From NCBI GenBank assembly GCA_017622175.1, contig JAGARQ010000006.1, positions 1-32,946 on the forward strand: a stretch of DNA of 32,946 nucleotides. Direction: 5' to 3'. A program made the position numbers and the translations under genes. The stretch is from Bacilli bacterium (GTDB lineage Bacteria > Bacillota_I > Bacilli_A > RF39 > UBA660). Below the pieces are notes generated by a model, which was given only the letters and a program-made list of their open reading frames with translations, searched no databases and was not told the origin of the DNA. Positions 8,734-15,535 of this stretch are shown piece by piece. Each line of letters opens with the position of its first letter. The first letter of the stretch is position 1.

Positions 8734-8742
8734 ATTATAGCA
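8734..8742 (-). promoter_or_regulatory. Extended -10 promoter candidate for dnaG-rpoD-trmK
   Basis: Minus-strand TGCTATAAT, with no good -35 box at 16-18 bases. A start near 8727 would leave a leader of about 24 bases containing GAGGGAG. Confidence 0.5.
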
Positions 8743-9291
8743 CTATTTTTTTACTTTTTCTACTCTTTCAACATAACTTGCTTTAGGAAGTGTCTCACTA
8801 AACCATTCACCAAAAGCATCCATTAAAGGTCGAGATTTAGGAAATTCAGATGAATCTACTACTTCACTAGATTTCCAACATTCTCTACGTTGTTCTACTA
8901 AAGTTCTAATGTCTCTATTTTTCTTTCTAGTAAAAGACATTAATCTAAATAATTCTTGGAAATTATCTTCATTAATTTCACTACGAATAGCATTTAATTG
9001 ATCATAGTAAATATCTAAATATATTCCTTTCTTATCAAGTTCCGCATCATCCGCATCATAAACAGAAGGTTTAAAATAACCAAATCTTTCTGCATATTTA
9101 CCTAATTTACTAGAAATAAACTTTCTTCTACGATTTCTTTTCTTTTCTAAAGCAACATAACTTCTCATAACATCAACTTCTTCTAAATTAACATTAAGAG
9201 TACTAGCAACCTTTCCAGCAGAATCAACCCTTCTTACCTCATATAAATCATATTCTAATTGTAACACTTCTTTTTCTTTACCATATTCCAT
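8743..9291 (-). CDS. Unknown protein, paralog of its upstream neighbour
   Basis: 182 residues, soluble, rich in charged residues, with no signal peptide or membrane segment. I do not recognise the family. It shares with the 182-residue product of 9294-9842 the motif (N/S)xDNFxxL(F/Y)(R/K)LxxFT near residue 110, a basic/aromatic helix after it, and an ending in which an acidic aromatic segment (EWFSETLP or EFFEEVFP) is followed by a Lys/Glu/Val-rich tail. This suggests an old duplication. GGAGGT for its ATG overlaps the previous stop (gap of two bases), so translation is coupled. It is the last gene of a three-gene unit upstream of dnaG; the composition gives no clear hint of function. Confidence 0.75.
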   Translation of the reverse strand: MEYGKEKEVLQLEYDLYEVRRVDSAGKVASTLNVNLEEVDVMRSYVALEKKRNRRRKFISSKLGKYAERFGYFKPSVYDADDAELDKKGIYLDIYYDQLNAIRSEINEDNFQELFRLMSFTRKKNRDIRTLVEQRRECWKSSEVVDSSEFPKSRPLMDAFGEWFSETLPKASYVERVEKVKK

Positions 9292-9293
9292 AA

Positions 9294-9842
9294 CTATACC
9301 TCCACTTTTTTATAAACTTTTTCTTTTCCAACAACAATAGGAAATACTTCTTCGAAAAACTCAGAAAACTCTCCTTGAGAATCTTCACCACTTCCATAAT
9401 AAGTAACCCCATCTACTGCAAATCTAATACCATCTCTAAGAGATTCCAAATAATGATAATTACTTGTAAAACTATTATACGTAAAAAAAGCCAACTTATA
9501 TATATCTGCAAAATTATCACTATTAACAGATTCCATCATCCTATCAAAGTATCCCTTATAACGTTCAGCTAAACAACTAATTCTCATAACTACTTTACTA
9601 TCTTCATCAAATTGTTCAACATTTTCTTGATCATAACCAGCTAAGTCTAAAAAGAAATTTTTAACTTTAGTAATTTGTTCATCTGTAAAATTATCTCTAA
9701 CAGCAACTCTTGAACTTCTAATAGTTTCTTCCATATCACTTATAAATACATCCAAAACAACTTTAGATGATATTTCTTTCTCAGGAAAACCATCAGCTTC
9801 AAACAACATGTATTCATCTTTAATCTTTTGAACTGAACTCAT
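9294..9842 (-). CDS. Unknown protein, paralog of its downstream neighbour
   Basis: 182 residues from the ATG at 9840-9842, with AAAGGATGA eight bases upstream. The frame extends to 9896, but the upstream starts lie inside the previous gene and lack a site. It is acidic and mostly helical in appearance, without membrane segments. It has SDNFADIYKLAFFT and ends in EFFEEVFPIVVGKEKVYKK, matching the downstream 182-residue protein in position and length. No catalytic motif is recognised. It sits between a putative transglutaminase-fold gene and its paralog with gaps of four and two bases, so the three products are probably made together. Confidence 0.72.
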   Translation of the reverse strand: MSSVQKIKDEYMLFEADGFPEKEISSKVVLDVFISDMEETIRSSRVAVRDNFTDEQITKVKNFFLDLAGYDQENVEQFDEDSKVVMRISCLAERYKGYFDRMMESVNSDNFADIYKLAFFTYNSFTSNYHYLESLRDGIRFAVDGVTYYGSGEDSQGEFSEFFEEVFPIVVGKEKVYKKVEV

Positions 9843-9846
9843 ACCA

Positions 9847-10464
9847 CTAATCATCCTTTCTTTTATACATAACAGGGTTGTTTGTTTTAAAACCACTTAT
9901 TTCATCATATAAATCTTGAAGTGATTTTCTAGTAGTTTCAAGTTCTTCTTGATTAATTTCTAAAGAATCATACCCGATTTCTTCTTTAAATCTATCAATA
10001 TGTTCTCTTAAAACCTTACCATATATATTATTATCTAAATTATTTTCTAAATCTTCAATCCAACAAACAAAAGATTCATTATAACCACGATTATTTAAAT
10101 ATATATCAATATTCTCATGAACTTCTTCATTACCTAAAACCTTACTAGATAATACTCCTTCCCGTTTATAATAACAGTCTTTATCCCACATTAATGTATC
10201 ACTTGTATCATAAACAGTATCATCAAGTTCTACCCATAAATGCTCATCGCCATCTAATACAGTCAAATTACCTTGAATAACTTTAGAATTGGGAATAGCC
10301 AAAGTTATTAAACATGCACACATATGACAATATGTCACAGTTTTTCTTCTATCTAACAATAAGAAAGATACTGGCATACCACAAAACCTAATATTATACA
10401 TAGCATCAATAGTACTTTTATCATAAGGAGCATAATCAACCAAAAATTCATATTTATCTGCCAT
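9847..10464 (-). CDS. Unknown protein, possible transglutaminase/cysteine-protease-like fold
   Basis: 205 residues. The central part suggests the C-H-D arrangement of transglutaminase-like enzymes: a cysteine cluster at 46-51 (YCHMCAC) opening a hydrophobic helix, then H75 in DGDEHLWVEL and D86 in VYDTSD. The HxWVE followed by VYD is what I would expect around the second and third catalytic residues. The C-terminal third is helical and acidic with a coiled-coil look (about 145-190). There is no signal peptide. GGGGGAA is the ribosome-binding site, and a good promoter lies at 10490-10518. The fold assignment is inference from these short motifs; no family was recognised. Confidence 0.6.
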   Translation of the reverse strand: MADKYEFLVDYAPYDKSTIDAMYNIRFCGMPVSFLLLDRRKTVTYCHMCACLITLAIPNSKVIQGNLTVLDGDEHLWVELDDTVYDTSDTLMWDKDCYYKREGVLSSKVLGNEEVHENIDIYLNNRGYNESFVCWIEDLENNLDNNIYGKVLREHIDRFKEEIGYDSLEINQEELETTRKSLQDLYDEISGFKTNNPVMYKRKDD

Positions 10465-10489
10465 ATCTATTCCCCCAAAAGTAGATTAT

Positions 10490-10518
10490 ATTATATCATT
10501 TTTTTCAATACCCGTAAA
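10490..10518 (-). promoter_or_regulatory. SigA-type promoter of the three-gene unit 10464-8743
   Basis: The -35 is TTTACG (10513-10518), the spacer is 17 bases, and the -10 is TATAAT (10490-10495) with an upstream TGA that extends it. Start is predicted near 10483. Confidence 0.65.
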
Positions 10519-10534
10519 CCTTATTTACAAAGAA

Positions 10535-10568
10535 AATAAAAAAACACTAGTAAAAATCTAGTGTTTTA
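10535..10568 (-). terminator. Intrinsic terminator after yqeH
   Basis: A perfect 10-bp stem AAAACACTAG / CTAGTGTTTT with a 7-base loop, followed on the minus strand by a T-rich run. It lies eight bases past the yqeH stop. Confidence 0.9.
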
Positions 10569-10575
10569 TAAATAT

Positions 10576-11586
10576 TTAAATTAAAGACTTTCTCATATAA
10601 GTTTCAACATCTTTATTTACATAAACATCTATTGTACCCTTATTAACAATCTTAACAAAGCCAAGACCAGTAATTGCTAAATCCTCATCATAACCAACTT
10701 GATATGTTACTTTATTTAAATCCTTAAGAATCTCATGATTATTAGAATTCAATAATCTCTTAATATTTAAATCATTAGATACAAATAAAGTAAAACTATT
10801 CTTCTCACCTTCAACATAATCAATTCTAATTAAATCTTCAATAACAATAGATTGATTACGACGAAGTTGGAATGTCTTTGGTTTAATTTCCTTTTTAGGA
10901 GAAATCTTCTTAGTCATCTTCTCATCAACATGATTTAGTATTGACCCATTTTGTACAAGTCCAGGCGTATCAAATAAAGTTAAATGATCATTAATTTCAA
11001 TTTTAACAGTATTTAGTGTTGTTGATGGAAGTGGTGACATAGTTAACTCTTGAGCATTATCAGAATAATTTTGAATTAACTTATTAATTAAACTACTCTT
11101 ACCTGCATTAGTATGACCAACAACATATACATTCTTTGAAGTTTGATAAAATTTAATTCTTCTAAGTAAATAATCAATATTATAGTTCTTATTAGCACTA
11201 ATAACTATTACTTCTTCAAAATGAATACCCATACTCTCTAAATAAGCAATTAATTTTTCTTCTTTAACAGAACGAGGTAAAGCATCTTTCTTATTTAAAA
11301 CTAAAATCATTTTATTAGGAATTAAATTTCTAATTTGTTCAAGATTCTTCTCTAAATTAATTAAATCAGTTATATATAAAACTAAATCTTTAGTTTCAGC
11401 TACACTCTTTAAAATATTAATATATTCTTCATTAGACTTAGTAACTACTTGATACTCACCATAATTCTTCATTCTAAAGCATCTTTGACATATATCATTC
11501 TCAATACTTGTCGTATAACCTTCTTGAAGTATATTTTCATCTTGTAGTAAAACACCACACCCCAAGCATTTCTTCTCACTACTCAT
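10576..11586 (-). CDS. yqeH: Circularly permuted ribosome-biogenesis GTPase YqeH
   Basis: 336 residues from the ATG at 11584-11586 (AAAGGAAG five bases upstream). A zinc finger uses C7, C10, C33 and C36. The GTPase motifs come in permuted order: G4 NKKD at 98-101, G5 SAN at 130-132, G1 GHTNAGKS at 157-164, G2 threonines at 189-190, G3 DTPG at 206-209. A C-terminal domain for RNA or ribosome contact follows. In Bacillus, YqeH is needed for 30S subunit assembly. It overlaps the end of yqeG by eight bases, so the two are coupled. Confidence 0.95.
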   Translation of the reverse strand: MSSEKKCLGCGVLLQDENILQEGYTTSIENDICQRCFRMKNYGEYQVVTKSNEEYINILKSVAETKDLVLYITDLINLEKNLEQIRNLIPNKMILVLNKKDALPRSVKEEKLIAYLESMGIHFEEVIVISANKNYNIDYLLRRIKFYQTSKNVYVVGHTNAGKSSLINKLIQNYSDNAQELTMSPLPSTTLNTVKIEINDHLTLFDTPGLVQNGSILNHVDEKMTKKISPKKEIKPKTFQLRRNQSIVIEDLIRIDYVEGEKNSFTLFVSNDLNIKRLLNSNNHEILKDLNKVTYQVGYDEDLAITGLGFVKIVNKGTIDVYVNKDVETYMRKSLI

Positions 11587-12097
11587 AATAACTTCCTTTC
11601 TTAAAAATTCCCTTTTTACCATAATTTTTAACAATAAAGTTTTCTATTTTTCTATTTAAACCAGTAATTTTTAAATCTTTAACTCCAAGTGGATCAACAA
11701 GTATAGTAGTAACACCATATAAATTACCAGATAAAATATCAGTAACCATTTGATCCCCTATCATAGCCATTTCACACTTCTTAAAACCACATCTTTTTCT
11801 AATTCTAATTAATCCTTTAGGAAGTGGTTTTAAACTAAATGATTCTCCTTCTATTTCTAAATCTTTAATATAAGGAAGAATTCTTTTTCTAGTATTATTA
11901 GAACTAATATAAATAGTAAAATCTTTTTTTAATTTTTTTAATAATTTCTTAGCTTCTTTAGGACATTCTTTTTCATCAATTAATCCCAAAGTATTATCTA
12001 AATCAAAGACTAAACATTTAATTCCATTTTTCTTTAATTTATCATAGTCTATATCAAATATATTCTTTTTATACATCGTTGGCTTATATAACGCCAT
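11579..12097 (-). CDS. yqeG: YqeG-family HAD phosphatase
   Basis: 172 residues from the ATG at 12095-12097, with AGGTGA five bases upstream; the GTG three codons earlier overlaps that site. HAD motif I DLDNT is at 32-36 (the second Asp is the acid/base), motif II SSNNT at 65-69, a Lys in SLKPLPKG at about 90-94, and motif IV GDQMVTD at 114-120 followed by SGN. It belongs to the HAD-IIIA, YqeG group; the physiological substrate is not settled. yqeG before yqeH is the standard Firmicutes order. Confidence 0.92.
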   Translation of the reverse strand: MALYKPTMYKKNIFDIDYDKLKKNGIKCLVFDLDNTLGLIDEKECPKEAKKLLKKLKKDFTIYISSNNTRKRILPYIKDLEIEGESFSLKPLPKGLIRIRKRCGFKKCEMAMIGDQMVTDILSGNLYGVTTILVDPLGVKDLKITGLNRKIENFIVKNYGKKGIFKKGSYYE

Positions 12098-12114
12098 AAA
12101 AATCACCTGTTTAC

Positions 12115-12144
12115 ATTATAACTCAATTTTTAATATAAGTCTAA
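12115..12144 (-). promoter_or_regulatory. Promoter of yqeG-yqeH
   Basis: TTAGAC (12139-12144), 18-base spacer, TATAAT (12115-12120). Only six bases separate the -10 from the AGGTGA at 12103-12108. Confidence 0.55.
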
Positions 12145-13556
12145 TTATTTACACGTTGTTTTACCATGGTAGTGTCCATAGTAATTTTTTCAAATGTATA
12201 TCCATTGTCTTTACCAAATCTAATAATATCTCTTAAGGCATCTCTTGTATAAGTCTTAATATCATGCATTAACACCATATTAATTCTATCTTTTCTTAAT
12301 GCATTAACTACATTATTCTTAATCTGAGTTGGTGTTGGTGCTGGACCACCAGCAGCATCACCACTAGAAATATTCCAATCATAATATTTATACCCTCTAT
12401 TAACAACTTCTTTTGTTAAAGTACTCATAATACCAACTGAATAGTTTCTACTAATAGTATTACTAGAACCGCCTGGGAATCTAATAATAGTTGCATCATA
12501 TCCTGTAATTCTTTTAACTCTCGCTTTAACACTATTTAAATCATTAAAATAACTATCAACTGATGCATATACAGTTGCATAATTATGACTCGCTGTATGA
12601 AGAGCAACAGTATGACCTTCATCATACATTCTCTTAATTAATTCATCTGGTCCCTTATTAGTAACAAAGAAAGTTGCTTCTACTCCTTCTTCTTTTAAAA
12701 TATCTAAAATCTTATCAGTAGTTCCCCATTGAGGACCATCATCAAATGTTAAATAAACAGTTCCTGCTTTATTTCTTTCAGAAACTCTAACAGTTCTAGA
12801 AATACTAGCAGTATTACCACTACTATCACTAACAGTATATATAACTTCATAACTACCAACACTATTAATATTAACTTTATTTGATACAACTATTTTATTA
12901 GAAATATCTCCTTCACAGTTATCATTAGCAACAGCACCACTATCATTATAACCTTCATTTAAAAATACATAATTGAATCTATCACCATTAAGACTAATAA
13001 CAGGAGATGTTTTATCCTCATAAACAATATCTCTTACAACTTTAGTTTTATTACCCGAACTGTCTTTAACACTATAAGTAACTTTCTTATCATCAGATTC
13101 AATAACTAACTTTTTAGAAATATCTCCATCATAATTATCTCTAACTTGTACTTCTTCTTTAACATATTTACTACCTGGACACAAATAAATCTTTTTAGTC
13201 GCATCAATAATAATATTAGGTTTTTCGTTATCAACTACTTCAATAGTTCTAACTACTTTTTTACCAAATAAACCAGGAACTTCATAAACAACTTCATAAG
13301 TACCTAATTTATCAGAATTAACCTTTCCTTTAACCTTTACCTCATTATTTATACTTTTTCCAAATCTAGAAGCATTATACCCCTTTTCCTTATATTTTTC
13401 TTTATAATTTAAAGTAATATTTCTATCTCCCTTAAGATCAATTTGTGCAAAGCATAAATAAATTCCCCATAAAACAAATAATACTAAGAAATTTAAAAAT
13501 AAAAATAATAAAAAAGTCTTATTAATTCTACGTTTAGTAACTACATTTACTTCCAT
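12141..13556 (-). CDS. Membrane-anchored polysaccharide deacetylase with Ig-like (DUF5011-type) repeats
   Basis: 471 residues from the ATG at 13554-13556; upstream GTG codons in frame are possible. Residues 14-36 form one membrane anchor. About 45-110, 115-180 and 185-258 are three beta-rich repeats, each ending with a pattern such as YEVxDSSGNxxxxxRxI, resembling bacterial Ig-like DUF5011 domains. The NodB deacetylase domain runs from about 266 to 465: TFDDGP (270-275; D272 and D273), metal ligands H320 and H324 in HTASH, RFPGG (359-363), DWNISSGD (393-400) and LMHD (H431). All catalytic residues are present. It probably removes acetyl groups from wall N-acetyl sugars outside the cell, like PgdA. 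Confidence 0.92.
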   Translation of the reverse strand: MEVNVVTKRRINKTFLLFLFLNFLVLFVLWGIYLCFAQIDLKGDRNITLNYKEKYKEKGYNASRFGKSINNEVKVKGKVNSDKLGTYEVVYEVPGLFGKKVVRTIEVVDNEKPNIIIDATKKIYLCPGSKYVKEEVQVRDNYDGDISKKLVIESDDKKVTYSVKDSSGNKTKVVRDIVYEDKTSPVISLNGDRFNYVFLNEGYNDSGAVANDNCEGDISNKIVVSNKVNINSVGSYEVIYTVSDSSGNTASISRTVRVSERNKAGTVYLTFDDGPQWGTTDKILDILKEEGVEATFFVTNKGPDELIKRMYDEGHTVALHTASHNYATVYASVDSYFNDLNSVKARVKRITGYDATIIRFPGGSSNTISRNYSVGIMSTLTKEVVNRGYKYYDWNISSGDAAGGPAPTPTQIKNNVVNALRKDRINMVLMHDIKTYTRDALRDIIRFGKDNGYTFEKITMDTTMVKQRVNN

Positions 13557-13581
13557 ATACACTACCACTCTCTTTATAAAA

Positions 13582-13609
13582 ATTATATCATTATTTTAAT
13601 ATTTGTCTA
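13582..13609 (-). promoter_or_regulatory. Promoter of the polysaccharide deacetylase gene
   Basis: TAGACA (13604-13609), 16-base spacer, extended TGATATAAT with the -10 at 13582-13587. The -35 lies a few bases before the stop of the sigma gene. Confidence 0.6.
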
Positions 13610-13613
13610 CTCG

Positions 13614-14303
13614 TTAATATTTCTTATTTTTAATAAATTCTCCTAAAATTTTATCAAGAGCCTTCTTCTCAATTCTAGAAACATAACTCCTAGAAATATT
13701 TAATTTCTTAGAAATAACTCTTTGTGTTTCACATGGTTTATTAAATAAACCATATCTTCTAATAATAATTTCTTTTTCTCTAGGACTCAAAACATCTAAA
13801 TATTTATTTAAAAGACTAATGTTTTCTTTTAACTCTAATCCATCTAAAAAATCAGGACTACTTGCTTTAATAACATCAATAATAGAAATTTCAGCTCCAT
13901 CTTTATCATAACCAATAACTTCATTCATAGAAATATCTTTACTATATTTATTATTACTTCTAAAAAACATCAATACTTCATTTTCAATACATTTAGCACA
14001 ATAAGTAGTAATCTTAACTCCCTTATCAGGAGAATAAGTATCTACTCCCTTTATTAATCCAATTGTCCCAATACTAATTAAATCATCGTTAGATATATAC
14101 TTACTTTCATACTTTTTTATAATATGTGCAACTAATCTTAAATTATGTTCAATAAGTTTATTTCTTGCATCACTATCCCCTAACATTTTCTTCTTTATAC
14201 ATTCTTCCTCTTCTTCACTACTTAAAGGTTCTAAAAAACTAGTTACAGAATAACTTCCAGTAAAACAAAATAAATTTCTAAAAAAATCAAATAAAAAAAA
14301 CAT
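13614..14303 (-). CDS. SigK/SigE-like alternative sigma factor
   Basis: 229 residues of the sigma-70 sporulation-type branch. The N-terminus (1-22) is hydrophobic and aromatic, then FLEPLSSEEE as in SigK proteins. Region 2 is ARNKLIEHNLRLVAHIIKKY (47-66), DLISIGTIGLIKGVDTY (74-90) and ITTYCAKCIENEVL (98-111). Region 4 is LSPREKEIIIRRYGL and the helix-turn-helix ISRSYVSRIEKKAL (203-216). The hydrophobic leader resembles the pro-sequence of SigK. AGGGGAGTGA precedes the ATG. It lies 34 bases behind the VanZ gene and is probably co-transcribed. No other sporulation regulator is visible, so whether it directs spore genes or another stage is open. Confidence 0.85.
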   Translation of the reverse strand: MFFLFDFFRNLFCFTGSYSVTSFLEPLSSEEEEECIKKKMLGDSDARNKLIEHNLRLVAHIIKKYESKYISNDDLISIGTIGLIKGVDTYSPDKGVKITTYCAKCIENEVLMFFRSNNKYSKDISMNEVIGYDKDGAEISIIDVIKASSPDFLDGLELKENISLLNKYLDVLSPREKEIIIRRYGLFNKPCETQRVISKKLNISRSYVSRIEKKALDKILGEFIKNKKY

Positions 14304-14337
14304 ATAATCACTCCCCTAAATTATATGTCTAAAAAAA

Positions 14338-14805
14338 TCAAATTTTGTCAGTAACTATCATTTTCTTTTTATTAATAAAATAATAAACAAAACATCCAAT
14401 ACTAGAACCAATTGTATCAAGTAAAACATCTTTAATTTGACCACTTCTACCAGGCACTAACATTTGATGTATCTCATCACTACAAGCATATAAAAAAGAT
14501 ATAAAAATTGCTAGCAATAAAACTTTATAATTAACAACCATAAATTCTTTTAAAAAACTAATAATTAATAATCCAAGTATTAAATATACAAATAAATGAG
14601 CTCCTTTTCTAACTGGAATAACTAAATAGTCAATCCATTTTTCTTTTTCATTATCATTAAGTTCTCTTCCCATAATAGTTTCAACTACTCTAATAATTAA
14701 TCCATCACTTTTACCAGTAGAAACCTTACCAGAATCATTTGAAAAAGAAAAAATTAAACCCATCCAGAAAATAATTAATATAAATTTAATAATCTTTTTT
14801 ATCAT
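14338..14805 (-). CDS. VanZ-family membrane protein
   Basis: 155 residues with four hydrophobic segments. Family motifs are in order: FSFSNDSG after the first helix, RKGAHLFVYLILGLL, YACSDEIHQMLVPGRSGQIKDVLLDTIGSSIG. VanZ relatives are small integral membrane proteins of unclear biochemical role; the founding member gives low-level teicoplanin resistance. The start at 14803-14805 has TGGTGA four bases upstream, and a good promoter is found at 14822-14850. It heads a unit with the SigK-like gene. Confidence 0.85.
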   Translation of the reverse strand: MIKKIIKFILIIFWMGLIFSFSNDSGKVSTGKSDGLIIRVVETIMGRELNDNEKEKWIDYLVIPVRKGAHLFVYLILGLLIISFLKEFMVVNYKVLLLAIFISFLYACSDEIHQMLVPGRSGQIKDVLLDTIGSSIGCFVYYFINKKKMIVTDKI

Positions 14806-14821
14806 ACTATCACCATAATAA

Positions 14822-14850
14822 AATATATCTAAAATTACTTATTTTTGCAA
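14822..14850 (-). promoter_or_regulatory. Promoter of the VanZ-sigma unit
   Basis: TTGCAA (14845-14850), 17-base spacer, TATATT (14822-14827), then six bases to TGGTGA (14810-14815). Confidence 0.65.
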
Positions 14851-14873
14851 GAAAAAAGAAGCCTAAGCTTCTA
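14851..14873 (-). terminator. Intrinsic terminator after the 43-residue gene
   Basis: Stem AGAAGC / GCTTCT with a four-base loop, then six T residues on the minus strand. The stop codon TAG lies at the foot of the stem. Confidence 0.75.
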
Positions 14874-15002
14874 TCTATTACAACATCCATTATTATCATT
14901 ACCTCTAAATAAAAATAAAATAATAAATATAATTAATACAATCCATAACCAAGAACCATTACCATTATTATTACCATAGTTACAACAACCACCATAATAC
15001 AT
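14871..15002 (-). CDS. 43-residue Gly/Asn/Cys-rich single-span membrane peptide (YjcZ-like)
   Basis: The ATG at 15000-15002 has an ideal AAAGGAGAA seven bases upstream, and the frame closes with TAG at 14871-14873, followed at once by a terminator. The product begins MYYGGCCNYGNNNGNGS, has one hydrophobic segment at about 18-32 (WLWIVLIIFIILFLF), and ends RGNDNNGCCNR. Two Cys-Cys pairs flank the membrane span. Small Gly/Tyr/Cys-rich peptides with one C-terminal helix, such as the YjcZ/tiny-TM family, are known in spore-forming Bacilli; the resemblance is in composition and layout and not a proven homology. The ribosome-binding site and tight terminator make it a convincing small gene. Confidence 0.75.
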   Translation of the reverse strand: MYYGGCCNYGNNNGNGSWLWIVLIIFIILFLFRGNDNNGCCNR

Positions 15003-15022
15003 AAGCATTCTCCTTTCAATAT

Positions 15023-15051
15023 ATTATATTAGAAATAAAAAAAAGAGTGAA
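15023..15051 (-). promoter_or_regulatory. Promoter candidate for the 43-residue gene
   Basis: TTCACT (15046-15051), 17 bases, TATAAT (15023-15028). The -35 lies inside the preceding terminator stem. Confidence 0.4.
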
Positions 15052-15063
15052 TTTCACTCTTTA
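15035..15063 (-). terminator. Intrinsic terminator after the murE-pilin unit
   Basis: Stem AAAGAGTGA / TCACTCTTT with a three-base centre, followed by a run of eight T on the minus strand. The TAA stop at 15061-15063 is part of it. Confidence 0.85.
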
Positions 15064-15525
15064 TTTTCTACAAACAACTTGAGCTTGAGGCTCATCACTA
15101 ACATAATATTCTCTTGAACTATTTAAGTTAACAAAGAAATTTTCAATTCTTACATTATGAATATCACTAACTTTATAACTAGCAATATCAACAGTACCAG
15201 AAAAAGGTTTTTCACCTTTTAATTCAATTTCTAAAGGTTCTGTTGCACAAATATCATATTTAGAATCATAATCACCTAAACAGATATCTCCATTACTAGT
15301 AATATAATAACATCCATCAGGAATATCTTCTCCTCCATTAATATATGAAAGAATAGTTCTATCAACTTCACTTCTAAAAGTAATAACATTATTCATTAAT
15401 ACTTCTTCATTTGAATGTTCTACTGCATTAATAATAGTAGGAACCATTGCTACTAAAATCATACATATAATTAATATAACTAAAAACATTTCTTTTGAGC
15501 CAACGCCACGATTATTTAACTTCAT
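15061..15525 (-). CDS. Divergent type IV pilin-like protein linked to murE
   Basis: 154 residues. The N-terminus MKLNNRG is followed by VGSKEMFLVILIICMILVAM. If cleavage follows Gly7, Glu falls at mature position 5 as in prepilins, but +1 is Val and the FTLI element is lost. One hydrophobic helix runs to about residue 33 and includes the usual Pro (MVPTI). Later, IPDGCYYITSNGDI resembles the PTGTYYI segment of the pilins at 103-1582. Four cysteines follow the helix. It starts ten bases after murE with GGGGTG as ribosome-binding site, so it is expressed with wall synthesis. It may be an atypical pseudopilin or simply a single-pass membrane protein. Confidence 0.65.
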   Translation of the reverse strand: MKLNNRGVGSKEMFLVILIICMILVAMVPTIINAVEHSNEEVLMNNVITFRSEVDRTILSYINGGEDIPDGCYYITSNGDICLGDYDSKYDICATEPLEIELKGEKPFSGTVDIASYKVSDIHNVRIENFFVNLNSSREYYVSDEPQAQVVCRK

Positions 15526-15535
15526 ATTTACACCC

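Noticed and set aside
14806-15060. Non-coding RNA in the Asn/Gly-codon-rich gap
   Set aside because: An open frame of 43 codons with ideal ribosome-binding site and clear membrane helix explains it better.
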